Shown here: piece after piece, positions 22,640-34,639 of the stretch
How positions within the stretch are numbered: position 1 is the stretch's first letter
Layout of the letters: the number at the start of each line of letters is the position of its first letter
Assembly: GCF_001659605.2 (NCBI RefSeq)
Contig: NC_035164.2
Coordinates: 11,692,965 to 11,756,964, forward strand
Direction of reading: 5' to 3'
Length of the DNA stretch: 64,000 nucleotides
Source: Manihot esculenta
Taxonomy: Eukaryota; Streptophyta; Magnoliopsida; Malpighiales; Euphorbiaceae
Notes under the pieces: model-generated
What the model was told of the DNA's origin: nothing
Seen by the model: the letters and a program-made list of their open reading frames with translations, nothing else
Database searches by the model: none
Program-made: the position numbers and the translations under genes

Positions 22640-23209
22640 TTGTTGTCACATGGAATTGCCAATGGGCTAGATATTTTTTGTATTCTGGAACCTAAAATGA
22701 GTGATTTTTAGGTGGATAAGGTTTGTAAGAATTTGGAGTATGCTCAATGGATACGTATGGAAGTTGTTGGGTTTAGTGGGGGAATATGGGTTTTTTGGAC
22801 AGAAACTTCCTTTTCTTTACATATTCTCAAAACTAACCCACAATTTGTTAGCTGTATGATTGAGGAGAAATCTGGTCGGTGTTGGCTATTAAATGTGGTG
22901 TATGCGAGTCCTTCTACCAAGCTAAGGAGGTTGCTTTGGGAGGAATCGACTGATAATTTGGATGATAATGTTAATGGATGGGTGGCGATAGGTGATTTTA
23001 ATAGTATTATTTCTACCCAAGAGCAATCTGGCTATTCCACTTTTAATAATGCTGGCTTTAAGGACTTTAATAATTGGATTCATGATAATGGATTAATTGA
23101 TCTGCAATATAAAGGAAGGCCATTTACATGGTGAAGAAAGAATGATACTTGTGGTATCAAGATGGCTAGACTGGATAGATGCTTGGTTAGTAAAAATTGG
23201 TATCTCAAC
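22640..23209 (+). pseudogene. LINE ORF2 endonuclease domain, 5' part
   Basis: Endonuclease/exonuclease/phosphatase homology: VTWNCQ start, GFSGGIWVFW, NVVYASPSTKLRR, WVAIGDFNSII, GLIDLQYKGRPFTW. It breaks off at the solo LTR and continues after 25535 with FYSDHIPIVL, the final His-containing motif. Stops at 22695 and 22710 and one after FTW confirm decay. Confidence 0.8.
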
Positions 23210-25529
23210 TGTAATACCCGGCTAGACTCCGGTATCGGAATTTCTACCGTCCGGTGGAATTTCGGGTGTCGGAGACCTCTAGAAGGGTAGAATCATGTTT
23301 TCATAAAAATGTTTTAATGTGTTTTATGTTTTAAGCATGAAAGAAAATGAGTTTTTGCATGAAAATAGCATTGGAGGGAAACTCAGGTTCGGCAGCCGAA
23401 CCTCAAGTTCGGCCGCCGAACATGCTTGCATTTCGGGTGTGCCTTAGGCCCCCGAAGGCATAAGTGAGGGAAGTCCAGGTTCGGCCGCCGAACCTCAAGT
23501 TCGGCCGCCGAACATGGCATGCATGCGGAGGCACATTCGGCCCCCGAACGTGGCCTGGCCAGCCACTATAAAAGGGTCCCTTAGCCGAAAACGGGCGAGC
23601 TTTTTCTCCCCGTTGTCGGCCAAGGTGAGCTCTCCGCCATCCCTCACCGATCTTGAGTCTTTTCCTTCAAATCTTTCACGATTTTCATTAGTTTCCATCT
23701 TGTTTTGAAGATTTTCAAGTTTTGAGCAAGTTTTGGAGCTTGGAGGTTCAAGAACCCAATCTCTCCCACCTCCGAGTTTTAGGTCGTCTCTCTCTCGATC
23801 TTCAAGAGGTAAGAGCCGATCTTAAGCTCATTGCATGTTTTAAGTAAGTTTTAAGTAGATCTATGGGGGTAGAATGCATGTTTAGGTTATGGATATGTTT
23901 TTGGAGTTCATGGGTTTAATGTGTGTTCATGAACAATGTGAGTTGCTTGATGTGTTGTAGATGGGGCTTATGATGGTTTGAGGCCCCTAGGAACATGTAT
24001 GCTTGTGTTTGTGTGTTGTAGAGTAGGTTTGATGCATGTTTGGAAGGTTTGGAGGCGAAATGTGCAAAGGGAGCCAAGTTTCTGCCCTTTGGCAGAAACC
24101 AGGTTCGGTAGCCGAAGGACTTTCGGCCGCCGAACATGGCTGGGGAGGCAGCCTTTCGGCTGCCGAAGCATGCCCCCGAAAGGAGACTTTCGTCTCTGTC
24201 GGGCAGTTTCGGCCGCCGAAAGTGCCGCCGAACATGCATGAGTTTCGTCTCTGTCTGGGAGTTTTGGCCGCTGAAGGTGCCGCCGAACCTGCCTGACTTT
24301 CGGCTCTGGAGGGACTTTCGGCCGCCGAACCTGCCGCCGAAAGTGCCCTGTCCAGGCCTCCTTTGCATGTTTTTCTATGGTTGTTTCATGATGTTTTAGG
24401 GGGTTTTTGGGGAGTAGTTTAGAGATATGTTCTAGTATGTTTGGTCCCTCATTTGAGTCCACCTGTGTAGGTTCGGACCCGAGGAACCGAGGACCCCAGC
24501 AGTGAGTTCAGCTGCTTCGGTGTTGTCAGAGTCAGCCAGAGGTGAGTGGACTAAACTTAATCTTTTAAATTGAGAAATTAAATGTTTTTATCATGTTTCA
24601 TGCATCATGATTATGCAATAGGATGATTGCATTAGTTTTCACGAATATGCCGCATTGCATCGATTGTTGTTGATGTGGGTGAATATTGGATGACCCAATT
24701 AGTCCATGACAGGAAGACCAGGACCCCATTTTACGGCCTGGCACAGAGTAAGGAAAGACCAGGACCCCATTCTACGGCCTGGCACGGTTATGGGACTCGA
24801 AGACCAGGAGCCCAGAAGAGGCCCTGGGGCAATGGTAAGTAATGTATGTTATGACAGGAAGACCAGGACCCCATGCTACGGCCTGGCACAGAGTTAGCTT
24901 GGACTAATTGGTGACAATTTCACCCAACCCTTATGTGAATTGTCTGTGTTATGATGCATTTCATAGAGCATAGTGTTAATATGTTTTTATAGTCCTACTC
25001 ACTGGGCTTTTAGCTCACCCCTCTCCCTTTACCCCCAGGCTTGCAGGTACAGGATAGAGCAGGAGTCCGGATAGAGTAATAAAGTTTTGATTATGTATAG
25101 TTAGTGTGGACATGATGAATGATTATGATGTAATGTAAAAGTATAGTTTAGATATGTAATGAGATGATGTTTATGGATGTTAGAGGTGTGCTTGACCATA
25201 GATTGTTGTTATCCCTTTTAATACATGATCTTAGAGATTGTTATGATGTTTATGCAAACCAACTCAACATATGTTATGTCACCCATTTAGGGGCACTGTT
25301 GAATCCCACAGAGGGATCAATGTTTATGATTTATGTTATGTACAGTGCATGCACATGTTGAGGTTGGTGTATGAATGGAAAGAAAAGTTTTAATTTTTAG
25401 GTATGTTGTTGATCATGTATGGGATTATACAAGTTTACAGGTTGTATGTCAGGCTTGCTACGGGTCCCGGCGGCCTTAAGCCGATCTGGATCCTAGCGCC
25501 GGTAGCGGTCCGATTTTCGGGTCGTTACA
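23210..25529 (+). mobile_element. Solo LTR, TGTAATACCCGG gypsy family (copy A)
   Basis: 2320 bp from TGTAATACCC to GTCGTTACA with perfect TSDs TCAAC (23205-23209 and 25530-25534). It lies inside the LINE endonuclease. It is collinear with the 5' LTRs at 46928-49199 and 54092-56351. It carries a TATA box (near 23566), two clusters of GTTCGGC/GCCGAAC dyads (23388-23540, 24103-24345), a hairpin array (24718-24886) and the CTCACTGGGC/AGCTCACC block (24998-25020). No internal region is present, so it arose by LTR-LTR recombination. Confidence 0.93.
24718..24886 (+). repeat. Array of four CCAGG/CCTGG hairpins in solo LTR A
   Basis: Arms at 24718-24722/24737-24741, 24759-24763/24778-24782, 24804-24808/24823-24827 and 24863-24867/24882-24886. 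The loops are ACCCCATTCTACGG or variants. Equivalent arrays lie in LTR E (48409-48547) and LTR F (55584-55719). Confidence 0.75.
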
Positions 25530-25534
25530 TCAAC

Positions 25535-28291
25535 TTTGAGGATGGGGAGGTACTACATCTGACTAAATTTTATTCTGATCACATTCCTATTGTGTTAAAA
25601 TTTAATCAAGAGTAATGTAGTTTCAACTCGCCTTTCAAATGCCAACTGGCCTGGTTTACTCATCCCAATTTCAAGAATTCTGTTATTAGAAATTGGAAGG
25701 CCAATGATTCTTTTTTGGTCAACTTGTGCAATACTACAGAAGGTTTGAAATAATGGAATATCTCTGTATTTGGTAATATATTCCAGAAGAAACGAAGACT
25801 GTTGAAAAGGCTTGAAGGTGTTCAAAAGTTACTAGCTGCTAGTTGTTCCGCTAACCTAGTCAAGTTAGAATATCATCTGCGAAATCAATTGCAAGAAGTG
25901 TTGCATCAGGAAGAGATTTTTTTTTTGTTCCAGAATTCTAGAGAAGAATGGATTATTTTCGGGGATCGCAATATCAGATTTTATCAACTTTCTGCGAAGG
26001 TTAAAAATAAAAGGTAAGGTGTGACTTGTTTGAAAGATGGGAACGATTTATGGATTAGGGATGTTGTTTCTCTCAAAAATATGGTTAGAGAGTTCTTTAA
26101 GAATTATGTACTCTGTTGAGATTTCTTGTAATCAGGTTGTCCTTGATGCTTCATCTAGACCATGTCTTAACGAAGAACAGATTGCGGAGATGGATAAACC
26201 TTTTTTGCCGGAGGAGATATTTAGAGCTCTTTCCGATATGGCACCTTCAAAGGCACCAGGGAAAGATGGATTTCAAGTTGGCTTCTACCAAAAGGCTTGG
26301 TCTGTTATAGGTGGGGATGTTGCAAAATTTGTGATTGGTGTGTTAAATGTGAATCTGATTCTAAAGGAAATCCATGAGACCTTGTTGTTTTTGATATCTA
26401 ACGAATCCTGAGGTTTTGTGCTCAATTCAGACTAATAAATCTTTGTAACGTCAGTTACAAGCTTATTACAAAGAAACTGGGTAATACATTAAAAAAAAAA
26501 GTTTTACCTTTTCTTATTAGCCCTGAGCAGTATAGTTTGTACAAGGGAGGCAGATTGTGGACAATATAGTGATTTATCAGGAAGTCTTGCATACTATGTG
26601 GCTGGCAAAAGGCAAACGGGGTTACATGGCAATTAAAATTGATCTTGAAAAGGCTTACGATCAACTTAATTGGGATTTTATTGAGTGGATTTTGGTAACG
26701 GCTGGACTTTCTATTTGATGGGTGGAGAATATTATGAAGTGTATTAACACTGTTTCTACATCTGTTTTGTGGAATTGAGAAGTTTTGGAGGAATTTTTTC
26801 CAACTAGGGGAATTAGACAGGGCAATTTATTATCACCATATCTTTTTGTGATGTGCATTGAATAACTTAGCCACTTGATTCAAAGCTCTGTTAATTTGGC
26901 TAGTTAGAAGCCTATTCTGCTTTCAAGCCAAGGTCCTCACATTTCACACCTTATGTTTGCTGACGATATGGTGTTATTTTGTGAAGCTTCGCGGGACTAA
27001 CTTAAGGTGGTACTGGCAATCTTAGACATGTTTTGTACGGTATCTGGTCAAAAGGTGAATGTTTCGAAATCTTGTGTGCATGTATCATCAAATGTTGATG
27101 GAGAAGTTGCGGCAAGTTTGGCAAATCAATCTAGGATGTGTTTGGTGACTGATTTAGGCCGATACTTGGGAGTTCCTTCAATACATGCAAGAATTAATCA
27201 ATCAACTTATGGGTATTTGCTTTCACAACATGAAACAGAGACTTGAGGGATGGAAGGCAAAGACAATATCAATTGCAAAAAGGGTAACTCTTGTTCAATC
27301 AGTATTGAGTACAATCCCTATTTATTCGATGCAGACATCGGTATTACCTATTTTTTGTGCCAAGAGATGGAGCGAATCTGCATAAATTTTATTTGGCATG
27401 AAGCTTCAGATGAGAAGAGAGTCCATTTAATTGCGTGGGAGAGAATTGTTAAACCTAAAGAGTATGGAGGGTTGGGGATTAGAAATATGAAATTGATGAT
27501 AATGCCCTTGTTGGTAAAATGTTTTGGAGGTTACATAGCGAATCTGAATCCTTTTGGCCTCAATGTATCATTCAGAAATATAACGGGGATACTGCACAAT
27601 GGAACCCGCAACCAAAGGCTAGGTCTTTGGGTGTTTGGATCAGTGTTTGTAAAGGGGCAGGGGTGGTAAAGCTGGGTTTTAGTTAAAGATGTCAAAGATG
27701 GAAGAGATACGTCTTTTTGGCTTGATGAGTGGACATATTTTGGTTCACATTTGGAGCTTGCCATTACTGATGTTGATTCGACAATTTGCAGGCAACGGTT
27801 AGGAGCTTTTGGGAGGAAGGTTCTAGATGAAAGCTAGATAAACTTCGCCATTTCTTACCTGAATATATTGTTGAGATGATTATGCCCTTATGTCTAGTTG
27901 ATGATATTGAAAATGTAGATGGTTTCAGCTGGCAATTATCTAAATCAGGTTCGTAGTATGTCAAAACGGGATATGAAACTTTGTTGGGATTAGATGATAA
28001 TCAAGGTAGTAGTCTGTGGAAGAGAATTTGAAGCCTACCTACAATCCACCTACTATCCAATGCATTCGATTATTTTTATGGGGGGTGGCCCATAGGAAGT
28101 TGATGTGTAACGAAGAAAGTAAGAAGAGGCATCTTACTACTGTTAATGCTTGCCCGGTATGTAAATGCCAAGTTGAAACAATGATTCATGCTTTAAGGGA
28201 ATGCTCTGTGATGAAGAAACTTTGGCAGGAACTTGGTGCAGATACAATGATTGCTAACTTCTTTGCTACTTTTGAAATTAGAGATTGGTAA
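25535..28291 (+). pseudogene. LINE ORF2 reverse transcriptase and zf-RVT remnants
   Basis: RT motifs in order: RFYQLSAKVKNKR, MAPSKAPGKDGFQVGFYQK, IKIDLEKAYDQLNW, TRGIRQGNLLSPYLF, LMFADDMVLFCEA (active-site FADD near 26960) and GRYLGVPSIH, then the zf-RVT domain LFLWGVAHRKL with CPVCKCQVETMIHALREC near 28150. Numerous stops and shifts. The enzyme would make cDNA at the nicked target. Confidence 0.85.
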
Positions 28292-28420
28292 GATGCTAAT
28301 GTATAGGTGGATACGCAACAAATGCAGGGGGTTGCATGGAAGTTGCTTTTTTCGATTGCACGCAGGTGGATTTGGAGGTATAAAAACGGTAAGGTTTTTC
28401 GTAGCAATAAAGACTTTGCC

Positions 28421-31400
28421 TGTAACACCCCTTACCCTATCAAAGTGTAGGCAGAGCAAGGACTATCACAAGCTATACCTTTTTAGACATATCAAGACTA
28501 AACAATTTTATTTATCTGTAAATACCAAATTTTTAGGTAGTCCAAGTAAATTTTATAAGGTGATTAAAGTAAATGTAAGATTTTAAACCAAAATTTTAGC
28601 AGAGTCTCCTCTGTTTCATCAACATTTCAACCTGTAGTACATATATAAAAAAAAAGCACATGTAAAATTATCAACTGTTATTTGATAATTTACTATTCTT
28701 TGATTTACATAACCTTCATAACTCACTCTATTTAATATGTACATGCCAAAATATAGTTATACTATGACTCAGAGACTCAAAATAACCAGCTATGATAATG
28801 GCCTTGATATCTGATGTAGACCTTTGATGAACTCTGCGTGCCTACTTTATCTACAACCTGCGTGAGGTAAAAGCTAACACGATGAGCTAATGCTCAGTGG
28901 GTGATTGTAAACAAATAACAAAATAGAGCAAACATGTTCACGTATATAGATAATTAAGTAAATAATTACAAGCTGTCAAATGTAGTTAATATGATACAAA
29001 GCATATTTGTCAACTTCTTAATATAAAATATGAGTGCCATATGTATCCTTGTGCACGACAAGAATTTCCTTCATATTCAATAAAAACATCTTCTTTTACC
29101 TTTATTGCACACTTTCTATTTATAGCAAATCACCATAGCTTAGTGCATGTAATAGATGCAGACATCTTAACATTCACTGATAAGTTCAAAAAATCAAGTA
29201 TCAATCTTAATTAAGTTCTTAGCCCTTATAAACACATTGTAGGGTTGACTAGGGAGATAAGGAGCTATAATGGTAGGCACAGGGTGCCAAACGGTAGGCT
29301 CAGATGACAAAATTGTGATAGCAATGCTCTATGGCCGTGCTTATGAGGTACTTGATATGTAACCTCAAATATAGATCATGTATCGGTAGCAGTACTGTAA
29401 ACTCTGTATGTTCATATGGCATGTCATATCCTTAAACTAACCTCGACTCCTATTAAATTTACTAGGGCCAAGTATCATTAATTCAATGTATCAATATAAA
29501 TGCATGTCATTTGAAGCTATTTGAATTCATTTCCAAAGTACATATATCATATGTCAAAGTTAACAAGATGAGAAACTCATGGCAAATTTTGCAAAACTTT
29601 GTCAACATAGTATTTCAATATTGCGTCAAGTCAATTCACTTTTTACATTTCATACCACTAATAAGTAAAGAATGACAAATTTTGCTCAAATCATCATGCA
29701 CAAATAGGTGTTATTGTCAAGCAAGCACGTGCAAAAATCAAGTATGATAAGCAAGCACGTGCGTAATTCTCACTAATAAAGCAAGAATGTCAATTTTTAT
29801 GCATTCCAATTTGAGAAAACTGCATTCTTCCATATATTGCATAAACTTTTCAAGTAGATTAAATTTACAATTTGACTTCATTTTCTTCATAAAAAATGTA
29901 CATTTATGTCTTATCTTTCTAATAAGGTATAATTTATGCAAATCTGATCACCCTAGCTTAAGTTATGAATTTTTCTTTACAAGCTGCTCAACAAGGTCTT
30001 AATCAGTTTAGTATTGGTACTTGTTTATAGTATCACAAAACATATCAAATTTATGCATTTTCATACAAATTCAAACTTAAATGGCTTCTACAATATTTTA
30101 GTTATACTTCTTAAGATTCATTTGGCACTAGTCTTAACAAATTTCACTGGGTATATAATTAGTTATGGTATAATCAATACACTCTGTTCTGGATGCACTA
30201 TCACTGTGTCCAGTTTAGGTTCACTTGTAATTTATATCATCTTACCTACAGAGTCAGAATCTGGTCAATTCATAAAAGTTTTATCTATTTGTCTCGGCTT
30301 TCATTTGGTATATTTTAGGTCTAATTTTAATAACTACACAATAAGTTATGAAGTTATTAACACATGCTGCCCTGTTAAAACCTATCCTGCCAGGTTTACA
30401 CTTTTAGCTCTCATGTTTGGTTTCTTTATTTTAAACCTTTCAAACACCATTTTAACTTTCATATAACATAATTATACAAGCAAATCAACATTTCTAGCAA
30501 GTAAAATCAACCCCTAACTTCATATATCCATAAGAAAATCAAAGGAAAACAGAAAATCATACAAACACCAAACCTTTCTTGAATTTCTCTTTCTTTTCCT
30601 CTTCTATTCTCTAGCTATCTCCTTTCCCTTTGATGTTCCTTCACCTAATTCAATTTATGTCTTAGGAAAGGATTGGATAAATTGTAAATTAAAGTTTTAT
30701 AATTAAAATTCATGCATGAAGAAATGAGAAGATGCTATTTCCTACACATTTCTAAGCTCACCTTTGATTTTCAAGTTTGGTGTATATGGAACCCTAAAAT
30801 TTTCTTCTTCAATTCTTTCAATATTTGGCTCTTTCTTTAGCTATTGATCTTAGGGTGAATTTTGATTAAATAAAAAAGTTAATTTGGTGAGGTTTTGGCT
30901 TGGCTTTGGTAAGAGAAAGAAAAGCAAAGTTTTTTCCTTAAAAATTGAGTGACCTACGACAATGTGAAGGAAGGAAGAAGATAGCCCCTTTTTTTCATTT
31001 TGATTTGTCATTTCTTCCATGCTTAGTTAGGTGACACATGGAGGGTTTAGGTGAAGAGGTGGAAAACATGAAGGACTAATCTGAATTTTGTTTTTAAACT
31101 TTTCATATTTACACTTTAACCTACTAAACTCTTTACCATATTTCAGTTTAGTTTTCAAACTTTCAATAATCATAGATTGACCTACTAAATTATGCTTTTA
31201 GCCTTTAGAAGTTATTTTCACTTAAGTAAGCATGACTGATTTAAACAAGCACCTCAAGCAAGCACGTCGGGATACCCTAAGCACCTTCTGAAAGTGACTC
31301 GTCCCCGACTCGCTAATCACATTGTCTAATTTATTTCTGGATATGTCAATTTCTTCATTGGAGTTTTCTATGATTCAGTTATTAGCGATTTAGAGCTATG

Positions 31401-31529
31401 CTAGCACCTCCACTAAGTAGCTCGGGGTAAGCTAATACCTCCCCTAGTGCCACTTGCTCTAGTTAGTGAATTAGCCTAACTCATACCTAATGGTAGCACT
31501 GCACTAGCTATGGGTTTGAGGATGTTACA
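28421..31529 (-). mobile_element. Large solo LTR (3.1 kb) with TTGCC duplications
   Basis: 3109 bp with perfect ends TGTAAC...GTTACA and TSDs TTGCC (28416-28420 and 31530-31534). Non-coding. The minus orientation is inferred from the block TGAGCTAATGCTCAGTGGG (28882-28900): its reverse complement resembles the CTCACTGGG...TAGCTCA block of the other solo LTR, and lies about 85% along the element on that strand. It interrupts the LINE between zf-RVT and RNase H. Confidence 0.85.
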
Positions 31530-31534
31530 TTGCC

Positions 31535-32127
31535 TTTATCAATAAGGAGTTTTCGGTGTCACAGACTATTCAAATTGATAAAGTTTTGAGGAATCAATTG
31601 GAGGTAATTAATAAATGTTCTCCTTGCTTGCAATTTATTTCATGGCAACCTCCACTAGAGGATTGGGTGGTTATCAATACTGATGGTGCTTATAAGGGTA
31701 ATCCGGGATAGGCATCTTGTGCAGGAGTTGCTCGGGATACATATGGTACTGGTTGGTGGGCTTTTGGAGTAATATTGACAAATGTAGTTTGCTTGAGGCA
31801 TAATTGTGGTGTGTTGTCTATGCCCTTAAACTTGCTTAGAGTAGGTGGTGGAAGCAGGTGGTGATTCAATATGATTCTAAGGTGGTAGTTTCTCTATTAC
31901 AGGAAAAGCGGTAGGTACTTACAAAGTTAAGAAGCTTTTGGCAAATTGCAAAAAAATGATGATTCGGGAATGGAGAGTGCAGGTACACCATGTTTACAGA
32001 AAAACAAATCCAGTGGCCGATGGTTTAGCCAATTTGACATTTGGTAATGGCCTGGGTTTTAAGTTGATAGTTTCTCCTCCAGCGGTCGTATGTCATTTGC
32101 TAGATGCAGATAGGATTGGAGTTGTCT
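31535..32127 (+). pseudogene. LINE ORF2 RNase H domain remnant
   Basis: WVVINTDGAYKGNPG is the RNase H opening (catalytic Asp in NTDG). Later HVYRKTNPVADGLANLT matches the C-terminal H...N.xAD motif of plant LINE RNase H. Stops lie between them. It directly continues the LINE frame interrupted at 28420. Confidence 0.8.
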
Positions 32128-32170
32128 AGCCTCGTATATTATCTTAGGGCTCTATCCTCCATTGGAATTG

Positions 32171-33011
32171 AAAAAAATAGATAATATTTTTATTTGTTAA
32201 AATTATTTTTATTATTAAAATTTAAAAATATATTATATTATTAAAATTTAATAATACATATATTAAAATTATATTATTAATTGTAAAAAAGAGATTTTAA
32301 AAATTGAAATTTCATTTTGATAAATTTCATAGATAGGAAAATAAATTATTTATTTCAAAATTTTAATAAATCGATTAATTATAAATATTTTAAATAATTG
32401 TTTATAAAAAAATAATTATTTTGAATAAATATCATTATAAATGATAATAATAATTTTTAAAATATTAAATCATATAATTGTTAAAAATGATAATTTAGTT
32501 TTTTAAATAATTCTCATAATGCTTGATAAATGTACTAAAATAATTTTAAATAAATTAGTTTTTTAAATTTGGAAATATTTAGATAATAAATTAAAATTTA
32601 ACATGATAACGATTGATCATTGACAAATGAAATTATAGTTAAGTATAATGGAACTCATATTCTTCATTAGAAAAAACTACAAATTTCTCTATTTTTTCAT
32701 CTATTTTCTTTGTATTTCTTAGGTATACAATCTTCTAAAATTAAAACTTAATCTACTTCTTATTATTATCTACTCAACTGTATTTTTCTCTTGATAATTT
32801 AAAGTTTTACACTTTTACCTATTTTCCATAAATTTAAAATTTTAAAAGGATTCTATTCTTTTTCTCCATTGCTTTAAAATATTAGTATACTCATAAATAA
32901 TATCAATTGTTTAATGTTTAATATTTTAATATCATTAGGATTTTTTTTATTCTTTGAATGATATTTAGTACTAATTTTCTTAATTATTAAACTAAGTAAT
33001 TCTTAAATAGT
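32171..33011. other. AT-rich spacer
   Basis: Very AT-rich, with no open frame or repeat structure I can support. It separates the LINE end from the plastid-derived insertion. Confidence 0.6.
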
Positions 33012-33415
33012 TGCTCTAGCTCTAGGTAGGGGTCTTATCGAGCCGCTTTATTTCATTTGATTATTCATGCCTATTCGAAAGCATTATTATTTTTAGGATC
33101 TGAATCCATTATTCGTTCAATGAAAGTTATTCTTGGTTATTCTCCATATAAAAGTCAAAATATAATTTTTATGGATGGTTTAACAAAACATATTCCAATT
33201 ACTAAAACGGTTTTTTTATTAGGAACACTTTCTCTTTGTTATTTCCCCCTTCGCCTGTTTTTGGTCCAAAGGTGAAATTCTTAATGATAGTTGGTTGTAT
33301 TCACCTATTTTCGCAATAATAGTCTGTTTCACAGCGGGATTAACCGCATTTTACACGTTTCGAGTTTATTTACTTACTTTTGACGGATATTTTAATGCTA
33401 AGTTACAGTAGGAAA
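33012..33415 (+). pseudogene. ndhF: Nuclear plastid DNA (NUPT): ndhF fragment
   Basis: The frame reads [20 protein letters not shown], then [14 protein letters not shown] and [17 protein letters not shown]; after a shift it reads [13 protein letters not shown] and [20 protein letters not shown]. This is an internal part of plastid NAD(P)H dehydrogenase subunit 5 (NdhF), a membrane subunit of the thylakoid NDH complex. About 400 bp remain of a gene of about 2.2 kb, with frameshifts and substitutions. There is no start, no promoter and no neighbouring plastid genes, so it is a decayed transfer to the nucleus. Confidence 0.88.
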
Positions 33416-33708
33416 TTTATAATTAAATTTTATTAATAAAAAAATAAATGACTTTTACAAAGGAATAAAAATAACGTGCAAATCACTTGAAAAAATATTA
33501 ATATATATAAATGTGAAAAGGTCCAGAATAAAGGGATTTTCGATAATAGACATGATTAAAATTAATAATTAAAATTAGATATTTATTTAATTAATTGAAA
33601 AAAATAAAGAAAATTATTTTAAAATATTTAATTTAATTGGTTAGATTTATTTCCTCAATAGAAATTATATTTTATGAAAAAATATAATTTTATTAATTTA
33701 AATATATA
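33416..33708. other. AT-rich spacer right of the NUPT
   Basis: Highly AT-rich; nothing recognisable. Confidence 0.5.
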
Positions 33709-33722
33709 ACTATATTATTAAA

Positions 33723-33826
33723 GCACTCACAGACTTAATCTGGTGGTAAGTGTATCTGAATATATCTGAGAGGTCACAGTTATACTCCTCCAATCCCTAA
33801 TCTCTATTTCAAAAAAAAAAAAAAAA
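33723..33826 (+). mobile_element. Short SINE-like insertion with poly-A tail and 14-bp TSD
   Basis: About 88 bp plus a run of A is flanked by identical 14-bp duplications ACTATATTATTAAA (33709-33722 and 33827-33840). Inside, TCTGGTGGTAAGTG resembles a Pol III A box, and AGGTCACAGTTATACTCC, about 20 bp further on, resembles a B box. A polyadenylated tail with a long TSD is the mark of LINE-machinery retroposition. It is very short for a plant SINE, so it may be a truncated copy or a tRNA-like retropseudogene. Confidence 0.65.
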
Positions 33827-33840
33827 ACTATATTATTAAA

Positions 33841-34620
33841 AATAACTCTTATATATATCAAATTCTCTAAAGATGTCAACATATTTTCCATAAACAATAA
33901 TTGCAATAAGATTGTCACATTACATTTATAATCTGCATAACAATTTTGTTTACAATATAAAGCTATGCTAGAAATAACATGAAACACTTAAAACATAAAG
34001 GTTGTAATGAACTTCTTAAACTTAATATGAAGATAAAAAAATCACTTAATTTGGTGACCTTATGATTAAATTATTGATTCTTAAAATTTCAAGTAGTGTA
34101 TTATAACTTACTAAAATTCTAAATTTGTCTCCGTAAATTTAAAAATTCATAACTAATTCAGTATAAGTCATATAAATACAAATAATATATGAGTATTGAA
34201 GAAAATTTCATGAAGAATTAAAAAAATATATATATTTAGAGAGTCATAATCTTTTTCAATCAATATGAAAAATCCAAGATCTAAGTGCTCATATGGTTTC
34301 ATGCATAATATTTGTATTGTTCTCAAATTTCATAACAAAATTGATGTAGGAGATGCTTAATACAATTAAGTAAATTCAAGAACATGAGAAAAAAAATATC
34401 TTTATGCCATGAATATATTTATTTCACTAGATTACTTTGAAAATAAATAAAAAAGAATGGAAGAAGAAGAGAAAACTAAAGGGGTGTTATTTTTGTTCAC
34501 ATTCCTTCTAATAAATGTGGAAAATTATATCCAAGTGGAAGGAAGTGTATTTTTATAAAATACTATAACAGTCAAAAGGCCATATTTTTATTAGTGAACA
34601 AGATAATGAGACACGCACTG
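33841..34620. other. AT-rich spacer
   Basis: No coding or repeat signature that I can support. Confidence 0.5.
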
Positions 34621-34639
34621 AATTTGAATAATGAGATAT

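Larger units (their letters stand above)
20880..32170 (+). mobile_element. Degenerate L1-type LINE split by two solo LTRs
   Basis: The plus-strand order is ORF1 (20896-22038 and beyond), endonuclease (22640-23209, resuming at 25535), RT (about 25960-27670), zf-RVT (about 28013-28291) and RNase H (31535-32127), ending in a short A-run near 32168. Two LTR insertions with perfect 5-bp duplications interrupt it (23210-25529 and 28421-31529). Removing each insertion plus one duplication copy restores the local LINE frame. Many stops show it is inactive. Without the insertions it is about 5.9 kb, a normal plant L1 length. Confidence 0.88.

Noticed and set aside
23968..24462. Long overlapping open frames on both strands in the LTRs (also at 47600-48090 and 54900-55220)
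   Set aside because: They arise from GC-rich dyads that lack stop codons in several frames; composition is Gly/Pro/Arg-rich and no family matches.
30014..30466. 150-codon open frame in the 3.1 kb solo LTR
   Set aside because: Hydrophobic low-complexity reading of AT-rich LTR; no domain, and it lies on the strand opposite to the inferred LTR orientation.
33741..33790. A functional tRNA gene
   Set aside because: Only A/B-box-like words are present; no cloverleaf could be drawn, and a poly-A tail plus duplications show a retroposed copy.
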